Assembly: GCF_900101615.1 (NCBI RefSeq)
Contig: NZ_FMZX01000002.1
Coordinates: forward strand, 310,001 to 374,000
DNA from: Belnapia rosea
GTDB lineage: Bacteria; Pseudomonadota; Alphaproteobacteria; Acetobacterales; Acetobacteraceae
DNA: 64,000 bases
Reading direction: 5' to 3'
The position numbers and the translations under genes are program-made. Below are positions 15,602 to 23,973 of this stretch, piece by piece. The notes below the pieces were generated by a model, which saw only the letters and a program-made list of their open reading frames with translations, was not told the DNA's origin and made no database searches. Every line of letters begins with the position of its first letter. Positions within the stretch are counted from its first letter, which is position 1.

Positions 15602-17023
15602 ATGTCGACGACCCTGCCCGCCACGCTGAGCAGCCTCCGGCTCGAACGGGACCAGCCCGTGGTCGAGCAGATCGTCGAGAAACTCAGCGCGATGATCCGT
15701 GGCGGGGCGCTGGCGGCGGGGCTGCGCCTGCCCTCGGTGCGGGCGCTGGCGGGGCGGCTCGGCTGCAGCGTGCATTCGGTGGTGGAGGCCTATGACCGGC
15801 TGGGGGCGCTCGGGCTGGTGGCCCCGCGGCCGGGGGCGGGGACCTTCGTCGCCGCGGTCGGCCCGGCGCCGGCCGGGCGGGGGGCGGACCCGGATGTGGG
15901 CGACGAGGCGGTCAGCTTCCGCAGCTTCGGGCCGCCGGCCCTTTGGAAGCCCGGCAATGGCTACCTGCCGGAGAGCTGGCTGCGCGAGGCCTGGCCGGCG
16001 GCGGTGCTGCACCGCGTGCAGCGGCGCATGCCGGAGCTGCTGGCCTGCGACGGCACGGCGCGCGGCGACGTGGCGCTGCGCGAGCAGATCGCGCTGCGGC
16101 TGGCGGGGCAGTCCATGCCGGTCTCGCCGGACTGCATCCTGACGACGCTGGGCGGCACCCAGGCGCTCGACCTCATCCTCCGCACGCAATTGCAGCCGGG
16201 CGACACGGTGCTGGCGGAGGACCCAGGCTACTTCAAATTCTACACCATGCTGGACCGCATGGGGGTGCGGCTGCTGCCGGTGCCGTGGCACCCGGATGGG
16301 CCGGACCTGGAGGCGGTGGAGGCGGCCTGCCGGGCGCACCGGCCGAAGCTGTTCCTGGTGCAGAGCGTGCTGCACAACCCGACCGGCTGGACCGCCTCCG
16401 CCGCCACGCTGCACCGGCTGCTGCTGATCGCCGAGCGGCACGGGCTGCTGCTGGTGGAGGACGACACCTATGCCGACCTGCACCCCGGACATCCGGTGCG
16501 GCTGCTGCAATTGGCTGGCGGGCAGCGGCTGATCTATCTCTCCTCCTTCACCAAGATGGTGGGGCCGGCGACGCGGCTCGGCTTCATCGCGGCGGAGCGG
16601 CCGATCATCGAGGCGCTGCTGCAGGCGAAGCTGTTATGCGCCCCGGCGCTGCCGCCGCTGATGGAGGCGCTGCTGGCCGAGCTGCTGGCCTCCGGCCAGT
16701 ACCGGCGCTGGCTCGACCGGCTGCGGCCGAAGCTGGCGGCGGCGCGGGCGCAGGCGGTGACGCGGCTGCAGGGGCTCGGCTTCGGCCTGGCGGCGGAGGG
16801 GGAGCCGGGGCTCTTCCTCTGGGCCGCGCTGCCGCCGGGCTGCGAGCCGGAGGCGCTGCACCGGGCGGCGCTCGACCACGGGCTGCTGCTGGCGCGCGGC
16901 ACGCTGTTCCGCCCCGACCGCGGGCCGAGCCGGCACCTTCGCTTCAACGCCGCACGCTCCGCCGAGCCGCGCATGTTCGAGGTGCTGGGCCATGCGATCA
17001 GGGCCAGCGCCGATATGGCATAG
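15602..17023 (+). CDS. MocR-type GntR/aminotransferase transcriptional regulator
   Basis: The 473 residues join an N-terminal GntR winged helix (VVEQIVEKLSAMIRGG, LPSVRALAGRLGCS, residues 20-85) to a fold-type I aminotransferase domain. The probable PLP lysine is in SSFTKMVGPATRLGF. Other PLP-site segments are HNPTGW and VEDDTYADL. Members include PdxR, GabR and TauR, which regulate B6, GABA or taurine genes. No target operon is obvious here; the adjacent divergent gene encodes only a DUF1127 protein. Confidence 0.88.
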   Translation: MSTTLPATLSSLRLERDQPVVEQIVEKLSAMIRGGALAAGLRLPSVRALAGRLGCSVHSVVEAYDRLGALGLVAPRPGAGTFVAAVGPAPAGRGADPDVGDEAVSFRSFGPPALWKPGNGYLPESWLREAWPAAVLHRVQRRMPELLACDGTARGDVALREQIALRLAGQSMPVSPDCILTTLGGTQALDLILRTQLQPGDTVLAEDPGYFKFYTMLDRMGVRLLPVPWHPDGPDLEAVEAACRAHRPKLFLVQSVLHNPTGWTASAATLHRLLLIAERHGLLLVEDDTYADLHPGHPVRLLQLAGGQRLIYLSSFTKMVGPATRLGFIAAERPIIEALLQAKLLCAPALPPLMEALLAELLASGQYRRWLDRLRPKLAAARAQAVTRLQGLGFGLAAEGEPGLFLWAALPPGCEPEALHRAALDHGLLLARGTLFRPDRGPSRHLRFNAARSAEPRMFEVLGHAIRASADMA

Positions 17024-17031
17024 CCGGCGGG

Positions 17032-17760
17032 TCAGAAGGGCAGGATCGCATCCATGAGCTGCTGGCCGTAGCGCGGCTGCTGCAGGTCCGACAGGGTGCC
17101 GCGGCCGCCATAGGCGATGCGGGCCTCGGCCAGGCGGTCGTGGCGGATGGTGTTGTCGCTGGCGATGTCCTCCGGGCGGATGACGCCCTGCACGGCCAGC
17201 TCGCGCAGCTCGGCGCTGACGCGCACCTCCTGCCGCCCGGTGACGACGAGGTTGCCGTTGGGCAGCACCTGGGTGACGGTCGCGGCGAGGCGGAGATTCA
17301 CCGTCTCGCCACGCTTCACCGTGCCGTTGCCGTCGCTGGTCTGGCCGCCCTTGGAATCGAGCAGGCTCGACGGGTCGGCCCCGCGCGGCAGCCAGCGGGT
17401 CTGCATGCCGAAAACCTGCGGGATGCCGAGGCTGTCCGTGCCGTTGCGCGTGCGCTGGGTGCGGTTCTGCAGCTGCGCATCGTCCGAGATGCTGACTAGG
17501 ATGGTGACGAGGTCGCCGACCTGGGCGGCGCGCTGGTCGCGCAGGAAGGTGCGGCTGCCCGGGCGCCAGAGGCTGTTGGCGGGCAGCGCCGCCTCCTGCG
17601 CCTGGGGCATCGGCATGGAGACCGGGCGCCAGGCTGGGTCGGCGGTCGGGTTGCGGACCTCCGACAGCTCGGGCGGGCGGCCGATGCGGGAGAGGCGCTC
17701 GAGCGAGCCGCAGCCGGCCAGGGCGAGGGGGAGGAGCAGGAGGGCGGCGCGCATCGTCAT
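17032..17760 (-). CDS. flgH: Flagellar L-ring lipoprotein FlgH
   Basis: This 242-residue outer-membrane ring subunit has a lipoprotein signal with lipobox LAGC near residue 17. It carries the FlgH core segments NSLWRPGSRTFLRDQRA, VGDLVTILVSI and LVVTGRQEVRVSAELRELAVQGVIRPEDI. The start ATG overlaps the flgA stop (ATGA). It is the last gene of the flgF-flgG-flgA-flgH unit. No flgI is present in the window. Confidence 0.95.
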   Translation of the reverse strand: MTMRAALLLLPLALAGCGSLERLSRIGRPPELSEVRNPTADPAWRPVSMPMPQAQEAALPANSLWRPGSRTFLRDQRAAQVGDLVTILVSISDDAQLQNRTQRTRNGTDSLGIPQVFGMQTRWLPRGADPSSLLDSKGGQTSDGNGTVKRGETVNLRLAATVTQVLPNGNLVVTGRQEVRVSAELRELAVQGVIRPEDIASDNTIRHDRLAEARIAYGGRGTLSDLQQPRYGQQLMDAILPF

Positions 17761-18692
17761 GGCCCCCGCAGCGGCGCGGCGCCGGGGGCGATGCGCACCC
17801 GGCCGGGGCCGATCACCTGCCCCTCCACCACGGCGCGGCTGGCGAGGTTCATCACCGGGACGAGGCCGCCGCGCGGCGCCGCCTCCAGCGCACGGCCCTG
17901 GGCGCTGAGCGAGAGGCCGGGGCTCTCCAGCACCATGGTGACGAGGGCGTTCTTCTCGACCAGGGCCGGCGGGCCGAGATCGGCCAGCGGGATGGGCTGG
18001 TCTGCGGCGACCGGGCGATGGAGCTGCTGGCCGAGCACCTGCTCCGGCCGCTCGGCAAGGCCGGGGCGGAGGCGGTCGGCGCGGAGGCGGGTGGCGCGGA
18101 GGTCGCCGGGGCCGGCCACCTCGCCCGAGGCCAGACGGCGGGTGGCGATGACGGCGGGGAGGGTCGGGATGGCGCGGCCGGCGAGGCGCTGGTGCTGGAC
18201 CGGCATGCCCTCCGCCAGCACGGTCAGCGTGGCGGCGAAGCGGCCAGTGGCGGGGTCGAAGGCGACGGCCTCGGCGGCGAGGCGGGGCGGGCTGCCGGGC
18301 GGGACCATGGGGGGCAGCAGCGGGCCGCAATCCAGCTCCGCCTCCGCGGCCATGCCGAGGCGCAGCAGCTCCGGCCGCAGGGTGGCGGCGATCTCCTCCG
18401 CCGTGACGGGGCGGCCGGGGCGTTCCACCACCGCCCGGTCGTAGCCGGAGAGCGGACGCCAGGCGAGGCCATGGGCGCGGGCGAGGGCGGCGAGCTGCGT
18501 CGCCTCCAGCACCAGCCGGCGGCCGGGGGCGGGGCTGGCGCCGATCGGCTGCGCGGCGCGCGGGCCGGCGCCATCGAAGACGTCCCCAAGGCGGAGCACC
18601 GGCGCCTCGACCAGGGATTGCGGGCGGAGCACGGCGAATTCCTGTGCCGCGGCGGGGGCGGCAAGCAGGAGGAGGAGGGGGAGGATGCGCAT
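17757..18692 (-). CDS. flgA: P-ring assembly chaperone FlgA
   Basis: This 311-residue periplasmic protein has a signal peptide (MRILPLLLLLAAPAAAQ) and a C-terminal SAF domain. Characteristic segments are RRLASGEVAGPGDLRATRL, the LGQQLHRPVAADQPI stretch and VEKNALVTMVLESPGLSLSAQGRALE. It helps FlgI form the P ring around the rod. It is 7 bp from flgG and overlaps flgH by 4 bp. Confidence 0.92.
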   Translation of the reverse strand: MRILPLLLLLAAPAAAQEFAVLRPQSLVEAPVLRLGDVFDGAGPRAAQPIGASPAPGRRLVLEATQLAALARAHGLAWRPLSGYDRAVVERPGRPVTAEEIAATLRPELLRLGMAAEAELDCGPLLPPMVPPGSPPRLAAEAVAFDPATGRFAATLTVLAEGMPVQHQRLAGRAIPTLPAVIATRRLASGEVAGPGDLRATRLRADRLRPGLAERPEQVLGQQLHRPVAADQPIPLADLGPPALVEKNALVTMVLESPGLSLSAQGRALEAAPRGGLVPVMNLASRAVVEGQVIGPGRVRIAPGAAPLRGP

Positions 18693-18699
18693 GGCTGCC

Positions 18700-19485
18700 T
18701 CAGCGCATCCGCGACAGGGTCGAGAGCATCTCGTCGCCGGCGGTGATGACCTTGCTGTTCATCTCATAGGCCCGCTGCGCGGTGATGAGCTGGGTGATCT
18801 CCTGCACCACGTTCACGTTGCTGGTCTCGATGAAGCCCTGCAGCACCTGGCCATGGCCGGGCTGGCCGGCGGCGGCGATCTGCGCCTGGCCTGAGGCGGG
18901 CGTCGCCAGCAGCATGTTGTCGCCCACCGCCTCGAGCCCGCCCTCATTGGCGAAGATCGCGGTCTGCACCTGGCCGACATTCTGCGGCGCCACCTGGCCG
19001 TCGAGCTTGGCCAGCACCTCGCCCGCGGCGTTGATCGTCACATCAACGGCGGCGGCCGGGATGGTGATGGCGGGGACGAGCGGGAAACCCTCCGCCGTCA
19101 CCAGCTGGCCCTCGGCGGAAAGGCCGAAGGTGCCGGCGCGGGTATAGGCCGTCTCGCCCGAGGGCAGCTGGATCTGGAAGAAGCCGTTGCCGCGGATGGC
19201 AAGGTCGAAGCGGTTGTCGGTCTGCGACAGGCTGCCCTGCTCGCCGATGCGGTAGATGGCGGCGGTCTTGACGCCAAGGCCGATCTGCGCGCCGGCGGGA
19301 AGGATCGAGCCTGTCTCCGAGGACTGGGAGCCGACGCGGCGGATGTTCTGGTAGAGCAGGTCCTCGAATTCGGCGCGGCGGCGCTTGTAGCCGGTGGTGC
19401 TCATATTGGCGATGTTGTTCGAGATGACCTCGACATTCGTCTGCTGGGCCATCATGCCGGTGGAGGCGATCTGCAGGGCGCGCAT
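18700..19485 (-). CDS. flgG: Flagellar distal rod protein FlgG
   Basis: This 261-residue protein matches FlgG length. It has the rod/hook N-terminal motif ISNNIANMSTTGYKRRRAEFEDLLYQ and the C-terminal motif EMNSKVITAGDEML. It forms the distal rod that passes through the L and P rings. It follows flgF by 12 bp. Rod proteins are exported by the flagellar type III system and lack a cleaved signal. Confidence 0.96.
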   Translation of the reverse strand: MRALQIASTGMMAQQTNVEVISNNIANMSTTGYKRRRAEFEDLLYQNIRRVGSQSSETGSILPAGAQIGLGVKTAAIYRIGEQGSLSQTDNRFDLAIRGNGFFQIQLPSGETAYTRAGTFGLSAEGQLVTAEGFPLVPAITIPAAAVDVTINAAGEVLAKLDGQVAPQNVGQVQTAIFANEGGLEAVGDNMLLATPASGQAQIAAAGQPGHGQVLQGFIETSNVNVVQEITQLITAQRAYEMNSKVITAGDEMLSTLSRMR

Positions 19486-19497
19486 GGTCGGTGTCCT

Positions 19498-20223
19498 CTA
19501 GTTGCGGCGGCGCAGGATGCGGTCGATGGCCGATTGCAGCCGGTCGCCCTCGCGCTCGGCGAATTGGGTGGCGAATTGGAAGTCCCGCACATCCTGGGTG
19601 AGGCGGGTGATCTCGGTGATCGGGCTGACATTGCTGCCCTCGACCGCGCCCTGGACGAGGAGGGGCCGAGGCACCTCCTCCGGCGCGTCCTCGGCGGCGT
19701 AGAGGCGGTTGCCCTCGGCGCGCAGCCGCTGCGGATCGGCGAAGCGGACGACGCGCAGGCGGCCGATGACGCCGTTCTCGCTGCGGACGGTGCCGTCGCC
19801 CTGGATCTCGATGCGCGTATCGCCGGGGGCGAAGGTGATCGGGGCTCCGCCGGCGCCGAGCACGGCATGGCCATCGGCATCGGTCAGCCGCCCGGCCTGG
19901 TCCTGGGTGAAGCGGCCGGCGCGGGTGTAGCGCTCGCCGCTCGGGGTCTCGAGCACGAAGAAGCCCTCGCCGCGCAGCGCGACATCGAGCGGGTTGCCGG
20001 TGGTGGCAACCGGACCCAGGCGGGTGTCGCGCCAGGTGGCGCGGTCGAGGCTGTAGGCGATGGCGGGCGACTCGCCGCTGGCGCGCGTCAGATGGGCGGC
20101 GAAGACCGGGCGCTCCGCACGGAAGGCCGGAGTGTCGGCATTGGCGATGTTGTTCGCCAGCACCTGGGTCGCGCGCATCTGGGCGCTGAGGCGGGACAGA
20201 ATGACATAGCCGGGCTGGTCCAT
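19498..20223 (-). CDS. flgF: Flagellar proximal rod protein FlgF
   Basis: This 241-residue rod protein has the N-terminal motif LANNIANADTPAFRAERPVF, the central GEGFFVLETPSGERYTRAGRF and a C-terminal helical tail. The start MDQPGYVILSRL at 20223 was chosen because it follows an AGGAG site and lies just downstream of a sigma-54 promoter; the longer open frame upstream has no conserved sequence. It is the first gene of the flgFGAH unit. Confidence 0.94.
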   Translation of the reverse strand: MDQPGYVILSRLSAQMRATQVLANNIANADTPAFRAERPVFAAHLTRASGESPAIAYSLDRATWRDTRLGPVATTGNPLDVALRGEGFFVLETPSGERYTRAGRFTQDQAGRLTDADGHAVLGAGGAPITFAPGDTRIEIQGDGTVRSENGVIGRLRVVRFADPQRLRAEGNRLYAAEDAPEEVPRPLLVQGAVEGSNVSPITEITRLTQDVRDFQFATQFAEREGDRLQSAIDRILRRRN

Positions 20224-20249
20224 CGGGCTCTCCTGCTCGGCAAGGCAGG

Positions 20250-20266
20250 GGCAATGGCCGTGCCAG
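20250..20266 (-). promoter_or_regulatory. Sigma-54 promoter of the flgF operon
   Basis: The minus strand reads CTGGCACGGCCATTGC, matching YTGGCACGRNNNTTGC at every defined base up to the last; only the final W position is C. Transcription should begin near 20239, about 16 bp before the flgF start. Sigma-54 control of rod and ring genes is established in Caulobacter and other alphaproteobacteria. Confidence 0.85.
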
Positions 20267-20303
20267 CCCTGGCGGGGCGGCGGGGCGGCGAGGCTTGCCG
20301 TGG

Positions 20304-20320
20304 CCGGCAGGACTTGCCGG
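20304..20320. promoter_or_regulatory. Inverted repeat between flgF and fliL
   Basis: CCGGCA-N5-TGCCGG is a perfect 6-bp inverted repeat about 40 bp upstream of the sigma-54 element of flgF and 80 bp upstream of fliL. That is a suitable place for an enhancer-binding activator of the flagellar genes. The protein that binds it is unknown. Confidence 0.4.
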
Positions 20321-20343
20321 GCGATGCGGCGCTTCCTGCCTCG

Positions 20344-20357
20344 CAAGGCTTCCTTAA
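20344..20357 (+). promoter_or_regulatory. 14-bp element upstream of fliL, shared with the fliO/flgB region
   Basis: CAAGGCTTCCTTAA lies 45 bp before the fliL start and recurs exactly on the minus strand at 29620-29633, upstream of the fliO-fliP unit. TTAA is rare in this GC-rich DNA. It may be part of a common flagellar promoter or a CtrA-like half-site; it does not match TTAA-N7-TTAA. Confidence 0.55.
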
Positions 20358-20402
20358 GGGCTGGGAGGAGAGACTGCCGCCATCGGTGGACCGGGGTGGG
20401 GC

Positions 20403-20894
20403 ATGTCGGAGGAGGCGAAGCCAGCAAAAGGGGGAGGCAAGGGCAAGAAGCTGCTGCTGATTGCCCTGCCGCTGCTGCTGGTTGCGATCGGCGCCGGCCT
20501 CTGGTTCAGCGGCATCCTGCCGGCGCTGCTGCACGGCAAGGAGGAGGCGCATGCCGCCGAGCAGGCCCCGGCGGTGCCGGCGCCGCGGCCGCCGGTCTTC
20601 TTCGACATGCCGGACATCGTCGCCAATCTCAGTGTCAGCGGGCGCCGCGCCAGCTACATCAAGCTGCGCAGCAAGCTGGAGCTGGCGCGCGCCGAGGATG
20701 CGGCGGCCGTGCAGGCGGCGATGCCGCGGCTGCTCGACCTCTTCACCACCTATCTGCGGGAGCTGCGGCCGGAGGAGCTGCGCGGCAGCAGCGGCACGCA
20801 GCGATTGCGGGAGGAACTGATCGCCCGCGCGAACCTGGCGGTGCCGCCGGCCCGCGTCACCGACATCCTCTTCACGGAGCTGCTGCTGCAATGA
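20403..20894 (+). CDS. fliL: Flagellar basal-body protein FliL
   Basis: This 163-residue single-pass inner-membrane protein supports stator function. A Lys-rich cytoplasmic N-terminus precedes one transmembrane helix (residues 18-38). The periplasmic domain has the FliL segments VFFDMPDIVANLS, ASYIKLRSKLELA and the C-terminal VTDILFTELLLQ. Its stop overlaps the fliM start (ATGA). It is the first gene of a seven-gene unit running to 26756. Confidence 0.95.
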   Translation: MSEEAKPAKGGGKGKKLLLIALPLLLVAIGAGLWFSGILPALLHGKEEAHAAEQAPAVPAPRPPVFFDMPDIVANLSVSGRRASYIKLRSKLELARAEDAAAVQAAMPRLLDLFTTYLRELRPEELRGSSGTQRLREELIARANLAVPPARVTDILFTELLLQ

Positions 20895-21952
20895 GCACCG
20901 AGGAAGACGACCTGGCCGCCGCCTGGGGCGAGGCGCTGGAGACCGAGGGGACGGCCGAGGCCCAGCCTGCCGCCATGACCCCGGATTCGACGCGCGTGCT
21001 GAACCAGCAGGAGATCGACAGCCTGCTCGGCTTCGGTGGCGGGCCGTCGCAGCAGGAGGAGCAGTCGGGCATCCAGCGCATCGTCAGCGCCGGCCTCGTC
21101 TCCTACGAGCGCCTGCCGATGCTGGAGATCATCTTCGACCGGCTGGTGCGCATCATGTCCACCTCGCTGCGGAATTTCACCAGCGACAATGTCGAGGTCT
21201 CGATCGACAGCATCGTCTCGCTCCGCTTCGGCGACTACCTGAACAGCGTGCCGCTGCCGGCGATGCTGGCGGTGTTCAAGGTGGAGGAGTGGGACAATTA
21301 CGGGCTGATCGTGGTGGACAGCGCGCTGATTTACTCGGTGGTCGATGTGCTGCTCGGCGGCCGGCGCGGCACGGCCGCGATGCGCATCGAGGGGCGGCCC
21401 TACACGACGATCGAGCGGACGCTGGTCGAGCGGCTGATCACCGTGGTGCTGGCCGACCTGTCGGATGCCTTCAGCCCGCTCTCGCCGGCGCATTTCCGCT
21501 TCGAGCGGCTGGAGGTCAACCCGCGCTTCGCTGCCGTCTCGCGCCTGTCCAATGCCTGCATCCTCTCCCGCCTGCGCGTCGACATGGAGGATCGCGGCGG
21601 CAAGATCGAGCTGCTGCTGCCCTATGCGACGCTGGAGCCGATCCGCGAGCTGCTGCTGCAGCAGTTCATGGGCGAGAAATTCGGCCGCGACAGCATCTGG
21701 GAGACCCATCTCGCCGAGGAGCTGCGGCACACCGAGATGTCGATGGATGTGGTGCTGGACGAGCAGACCATGCCGCTCGCCGCCGTCATGTCTCTCCAGC
21801 GCGGGGACCGCATCACGCTGAACACCGCGCCCGGCGCGCCGGTGCGGTTGCGCTGCGGCGAGGTGACGATGTTCGAGGCGGAGCTGGGACGGCGGGAGAA
21901 CCGCATGGCCGTCCGCATCCTGCGCGAGCTGCGCCAGAAGGCGGAGGCCTGA
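20891..21952 (+). CDS. fliM: Flagellar motor switch protein FliM
   Basis: This 353-residue C-ring protein binds phospho-CheY and sets rotation direction. The N-terminal CheY-binding peptide is VLNQQEIDSLLGF (about residues 36-48). The middle CheC-like domain spans about 60-240 and the C-terminal SpoA domain is near 270-345 (MPLAAVMSLQRGDRI). The start overlaps fliL. No fliN or fliG is found in the window, so the rest of the switch is encoded elsewhere. Confidence 0.96.
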   Translation: MSTEEDDLAAAWGEALETEGTAEAQPAAMTPDSTRVLNQQEIDSLLGFGGGPSQQEEQSGIQRIVSAGLVSYERLPMLEIIFDRLVRIMSTSLRNFTSDNVEVSIDSIVSLRFGDYLNSVPLPAMLAVFKVEEWDNYGLIVVDSALIYSVVDVLLGGRRGTAAMRIEGRPYTTIERTLVERLITVVLADLSDAFSPLSPAHFRFERLEVNPRFAAVSRLSNACILSRLRVDMEDRGGKIELLLPYATLEPIRELLLQQFMGEKFGRDSIWETHLAEELRHTEMSMDVVLDEQTMPLAAVMSLQRGDRITLNTAPGAPVRLRCGEVTMFEAELGRRENRMAVRILRELRQKAEA

Positions 21953-21954
21953 GC

Positions 21955-22383
21955 ATGGGTTGGTATGAGTGGTCGGCGCAGCTTCTGCTGATCGGCCTGC
22001 TGGCCGGCGCCATCCCCTGTATCCTCAAGCTGGAGCGGACCTTGGCCGCCGTGCGGCGCGACCGGCAAGCGCTGGAGGCGAGCGCCGCCGGGCTCGGCGA
22101 GGCGGTGCGGATGGCGGAGGCGGCCTCGCTCCGCCTGCGGGCCACGGCCGAGGGTGCCGGGCGGCAGGTGGCCGAGCGGCTGGCCGCGGCGGAGCCGATG
22201 CGGGACGACCTCCGCTACCTGGTCGAGCGGGCCGAGGGGCTGGCGGACCGGCTGGAGGGCCTGGTGCGCATGGCACGGCCGATGGCGGCACCGGAGCCGG
22301 CTGCGGCCGTGCCGAGCCAGGCGGAGCGCGACCTGCTGCGGGCCTTGAGCCAGGGCCTGGCTGGCGCGCGGAGTGGCCGGTGA
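21955..22383 (+). CDS. DUF6468-type flagellar membrane protein
   Basis: The 142-residue protein has an N-terminal transmembrane helix (residues 5-24) followed by a long Ala/Glu/Arg-rich stretch with coiled-coil character (residues 25-115). It begins 2 bp after fliM and its stop shares a base with motE (TGATG). I assign it to the DUF6468 group, known from alphaproteobacterial fliM-motE gaps, from its position and layout. That link is from memory and its function is unknown; a role in basal-body or stator assembly is inferred. Confidence 0.65.
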   Translation: MGWYEWSAQLLLIGLLAGAIPCILKLERTLAAVRRDRQALEASAAGLGEAVRMAEAASLRLRATAEGAGRQVAERLAAAEPMRDDLRYLVERAEGLADRLEGLVRMARPMAAPEPAAAVPSQAERDLLRALSQGLAGARSGR

Positions 22384-22976
22384 TGCGCCTTCGCCCGCGC
22401 CTGCTGCCGGCGGCGCTGGCCGCCGCCTGCTTCTTGCTGGTGGCGAAGCTGGCGGCGCTGCTGCCCGGGCCACAACCCCTTGGCCTGGCGACGGCCCTGG
22501 CGAGCAGCCCGACCCCGCCGCCAGCCGCCGCCGCGCCAGCGCCGGCACCCGAGGAGCCGACGGCGGAGCAGCGGGCGGAACGCGCCCTGCTCGAAGGGCT
22601 GCGCGCCCGCCGTGCCGAACTCGACAGCCGCGACCAGGCGCTGGCGGCGCGGGAGATGGTGGTAGCCGCAGCCGAGCGGCGGCTTGGCCAGCGGATCGAG
22701 GAGCTGGGGGCGCTGCAGCAGCGCCTGCAATCGGCGGAGCAGGCCCGCACCGAGCGCGAGGAAGCCGGCTGGCGACAGATGGTGAAGCTCTACGAGGGCA
22801 TGCGGCCGCGCGATGCGGCGGCGATCTTCGATGATCTCGAGATGCCCGTCCTGGTCCAGCTGGTGGACCGGATGCGGGAGGCGAAGGCAGCACCCGTGCT
22901 CGGCGCGATGAAGCCCGATCGCGCCCGGCTGCTGACGGCGGAGCTGGCCCGGCATCGTGCCCGGCCGGTGGAGTGA
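22383..22976 (+). CDS. motE: MotE-like flagellar chaperone (MgtE N-domain)
   Basis: The 197-residue protein has an N-terminal membrane or signal segment (residues 7-24) and a Pro/Ala-rich linker. A long coiled coil (residues 60-125) leads to a C-terminal MgtE intracellular-N type domain (YEGMRPRDAAAIFDDL). MotE proteins act as periplasmic chaperones for MotC in rhizobia. Here it sits in the fliL-fliM operon, so a flagellar motor role is likely; no motB or motC is nearby. Confidence 0.75.
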   Translation: MRLRPRLLPAALAAACFLLVAKLAALLPGPQPLGLATALASSPTPPPAAAAPAPAPEEPTAEQRAERALLEGLRARRAELDSRDQALAAREMVVAAAERRLGQRIEELGALQQRLQSAEQARTEREEAGWRQMVKLYEGMRPRDAAAIFDDLEMPVLVQLVDRMREAKAAPVLGAMKPDRARLLTAELARHRARPVE

Positions 22977-23006
22977 GGACAGGCGCGAAGGGACAAGGAG
23001 ACCGCG

Positions 23007-23387
23007 ATGGACAAGACCACCAACGTGCTGATCGTCGATGACTACAAGACGATGCTGCGCATCATCCGCAACCTGCTGAAGCAGCTGGAATTCGACAATG
23101 TCGAGGAGGCATCCGACGGGCAGGAGGCGCTGGCCAAGCTGCGGGCCGGGCAATTCGGCCTCGTCATCAGCGACTGGAACATGCAGCCGATGACCGGGCT
23201 CGACCTGCTGAAGGAGGTGCGGGCGGATGCCAGGCTGAAGGATACGCCCTTCATCATGATCACCGCCGAAAGCAAGACGGAGAACGTGGTCGCCGCCAAG
23301 GCCGCCGGCGTCTCCAACTACATCGTGAAGCCCTTCAATGCCGAGACGCTGCGCGGCAAGATCGAGAAGGTGCTGACCCATGCCTGA
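23007..23387 (+). CDS. cheY: Chemotaxis response regulator CheY
   Basis: This single-domain 126-residue receiver has the acidic pair Asp11-Asp12 (VDDYKTM), phosphorylation site Asp56 (ISDWNMQ), the conserved MITAE Thr and Lys in NYIVKPFNAE. Phospho-CheY binds FliM and changes motor rotation. It precedes cheZ with an 8-bp overlap. The AAGGAG ribosome-binding site lies 6 bp before the start. Confidence 0.95.
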   Translation: MDKTTNVLIVDDYKTMLRIIRNLLKQLEFDNVEEASDGQEALAKLRAGQFGLVISDWNMQPMTGLDLLKEVRADARLKDTPFIMITAESKTENVVAAKAAGVSNYIVKPFNAETLRGKIEKVLTHA

Positions 23388-23973
23388 CGGCGAGGCCGGT
23401 GGCGACCGGATCGAGGCCGCGGTGCGCGCGGTGCTCGGCAGCCTCTCGGGCGACATGACGGTGACCGAGGCGGCGCTGCTCGGCGAGCTCGAGGCGCTCG
23501 GGCGCGAGGTGGCGCGGGCGAAGAGCGAGATCGCCGCGCTCCGCGTGGACGACATCAATGCCAGCCATATCCCGACCGCGACGGATGAGCTGGATGCGGT
23601 TGTCAGCCACACCGCGACGGCGACCAACGAGATCCTCGACTGCTGCGAGGTGCTGGAGGGCCTGCAGGCGCGGTTGAAGGGCGCGGATGCCGATGCGCTC
23701 TCGGGCGCCGTCACCCGCATCTACGAGGCCTGCAGCTTCCAGGACATCACCGGCCAGCGCATCGGCAAGGTGGTGTCGGCGCTGAAATCCATCGAGAGGC
23801 GGGTCGCGGCGGTGACGCAGAGCTTCGGCCGCTCGGGCGGCGAGGCTGTGCCCGAGCCCGAGGTGCCGGCGGCGGCGCGTACCGAAGGCGAGGAGCTGGC
23901 CAATGGCCCGCAATTGCCGGGCGCCGGGTCCTCGCAGGCGGAAATCGACCGGCTGCTTGCGAGTTTCGACTGA
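23380..23973 (+). CDS. cheZ: CheY-phosphate phosphatase CheZ
   Basis: This 197-residue helical protein dephosphorylates CheY. The catalytic-region signature CSFQDITGQRIGKVVSAL lies near residues 117-134, with the expected Asp and Gln. The last residues, AEIDRLLASFD, form the CheY-binding tail, which resembles the FliM N-terminal peptide. The start overlaps cheY by 8 bp, so equal production is likely. The stop shares a base with the next gene. Confidence 0.92.
   Translation: MPDGEAGGDRIEAAVRAVLGSLSGDMTVTEAALLGELEALGREVARAKSEIAALRVDDINASHIPTATDELDAVVSHTATATNEILDCCEVLEGLQARLKGADADALSGAVTRIYEACSFQDITGQRIGKVVSALKSIERRVAAVTQSFGRSGGEAVPEPEVPAAARTEGEELANGPQLPGAGSSQAEIDRLLASFD

Noticed and set aside
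20302-20318. Second sigma-54 promoter toward fliL (TGGCCGGC...CTTGCC)
   Set aside because: The GG and GC dinucleotides are 12 bp apart, not 10, and the -24 half is poor.
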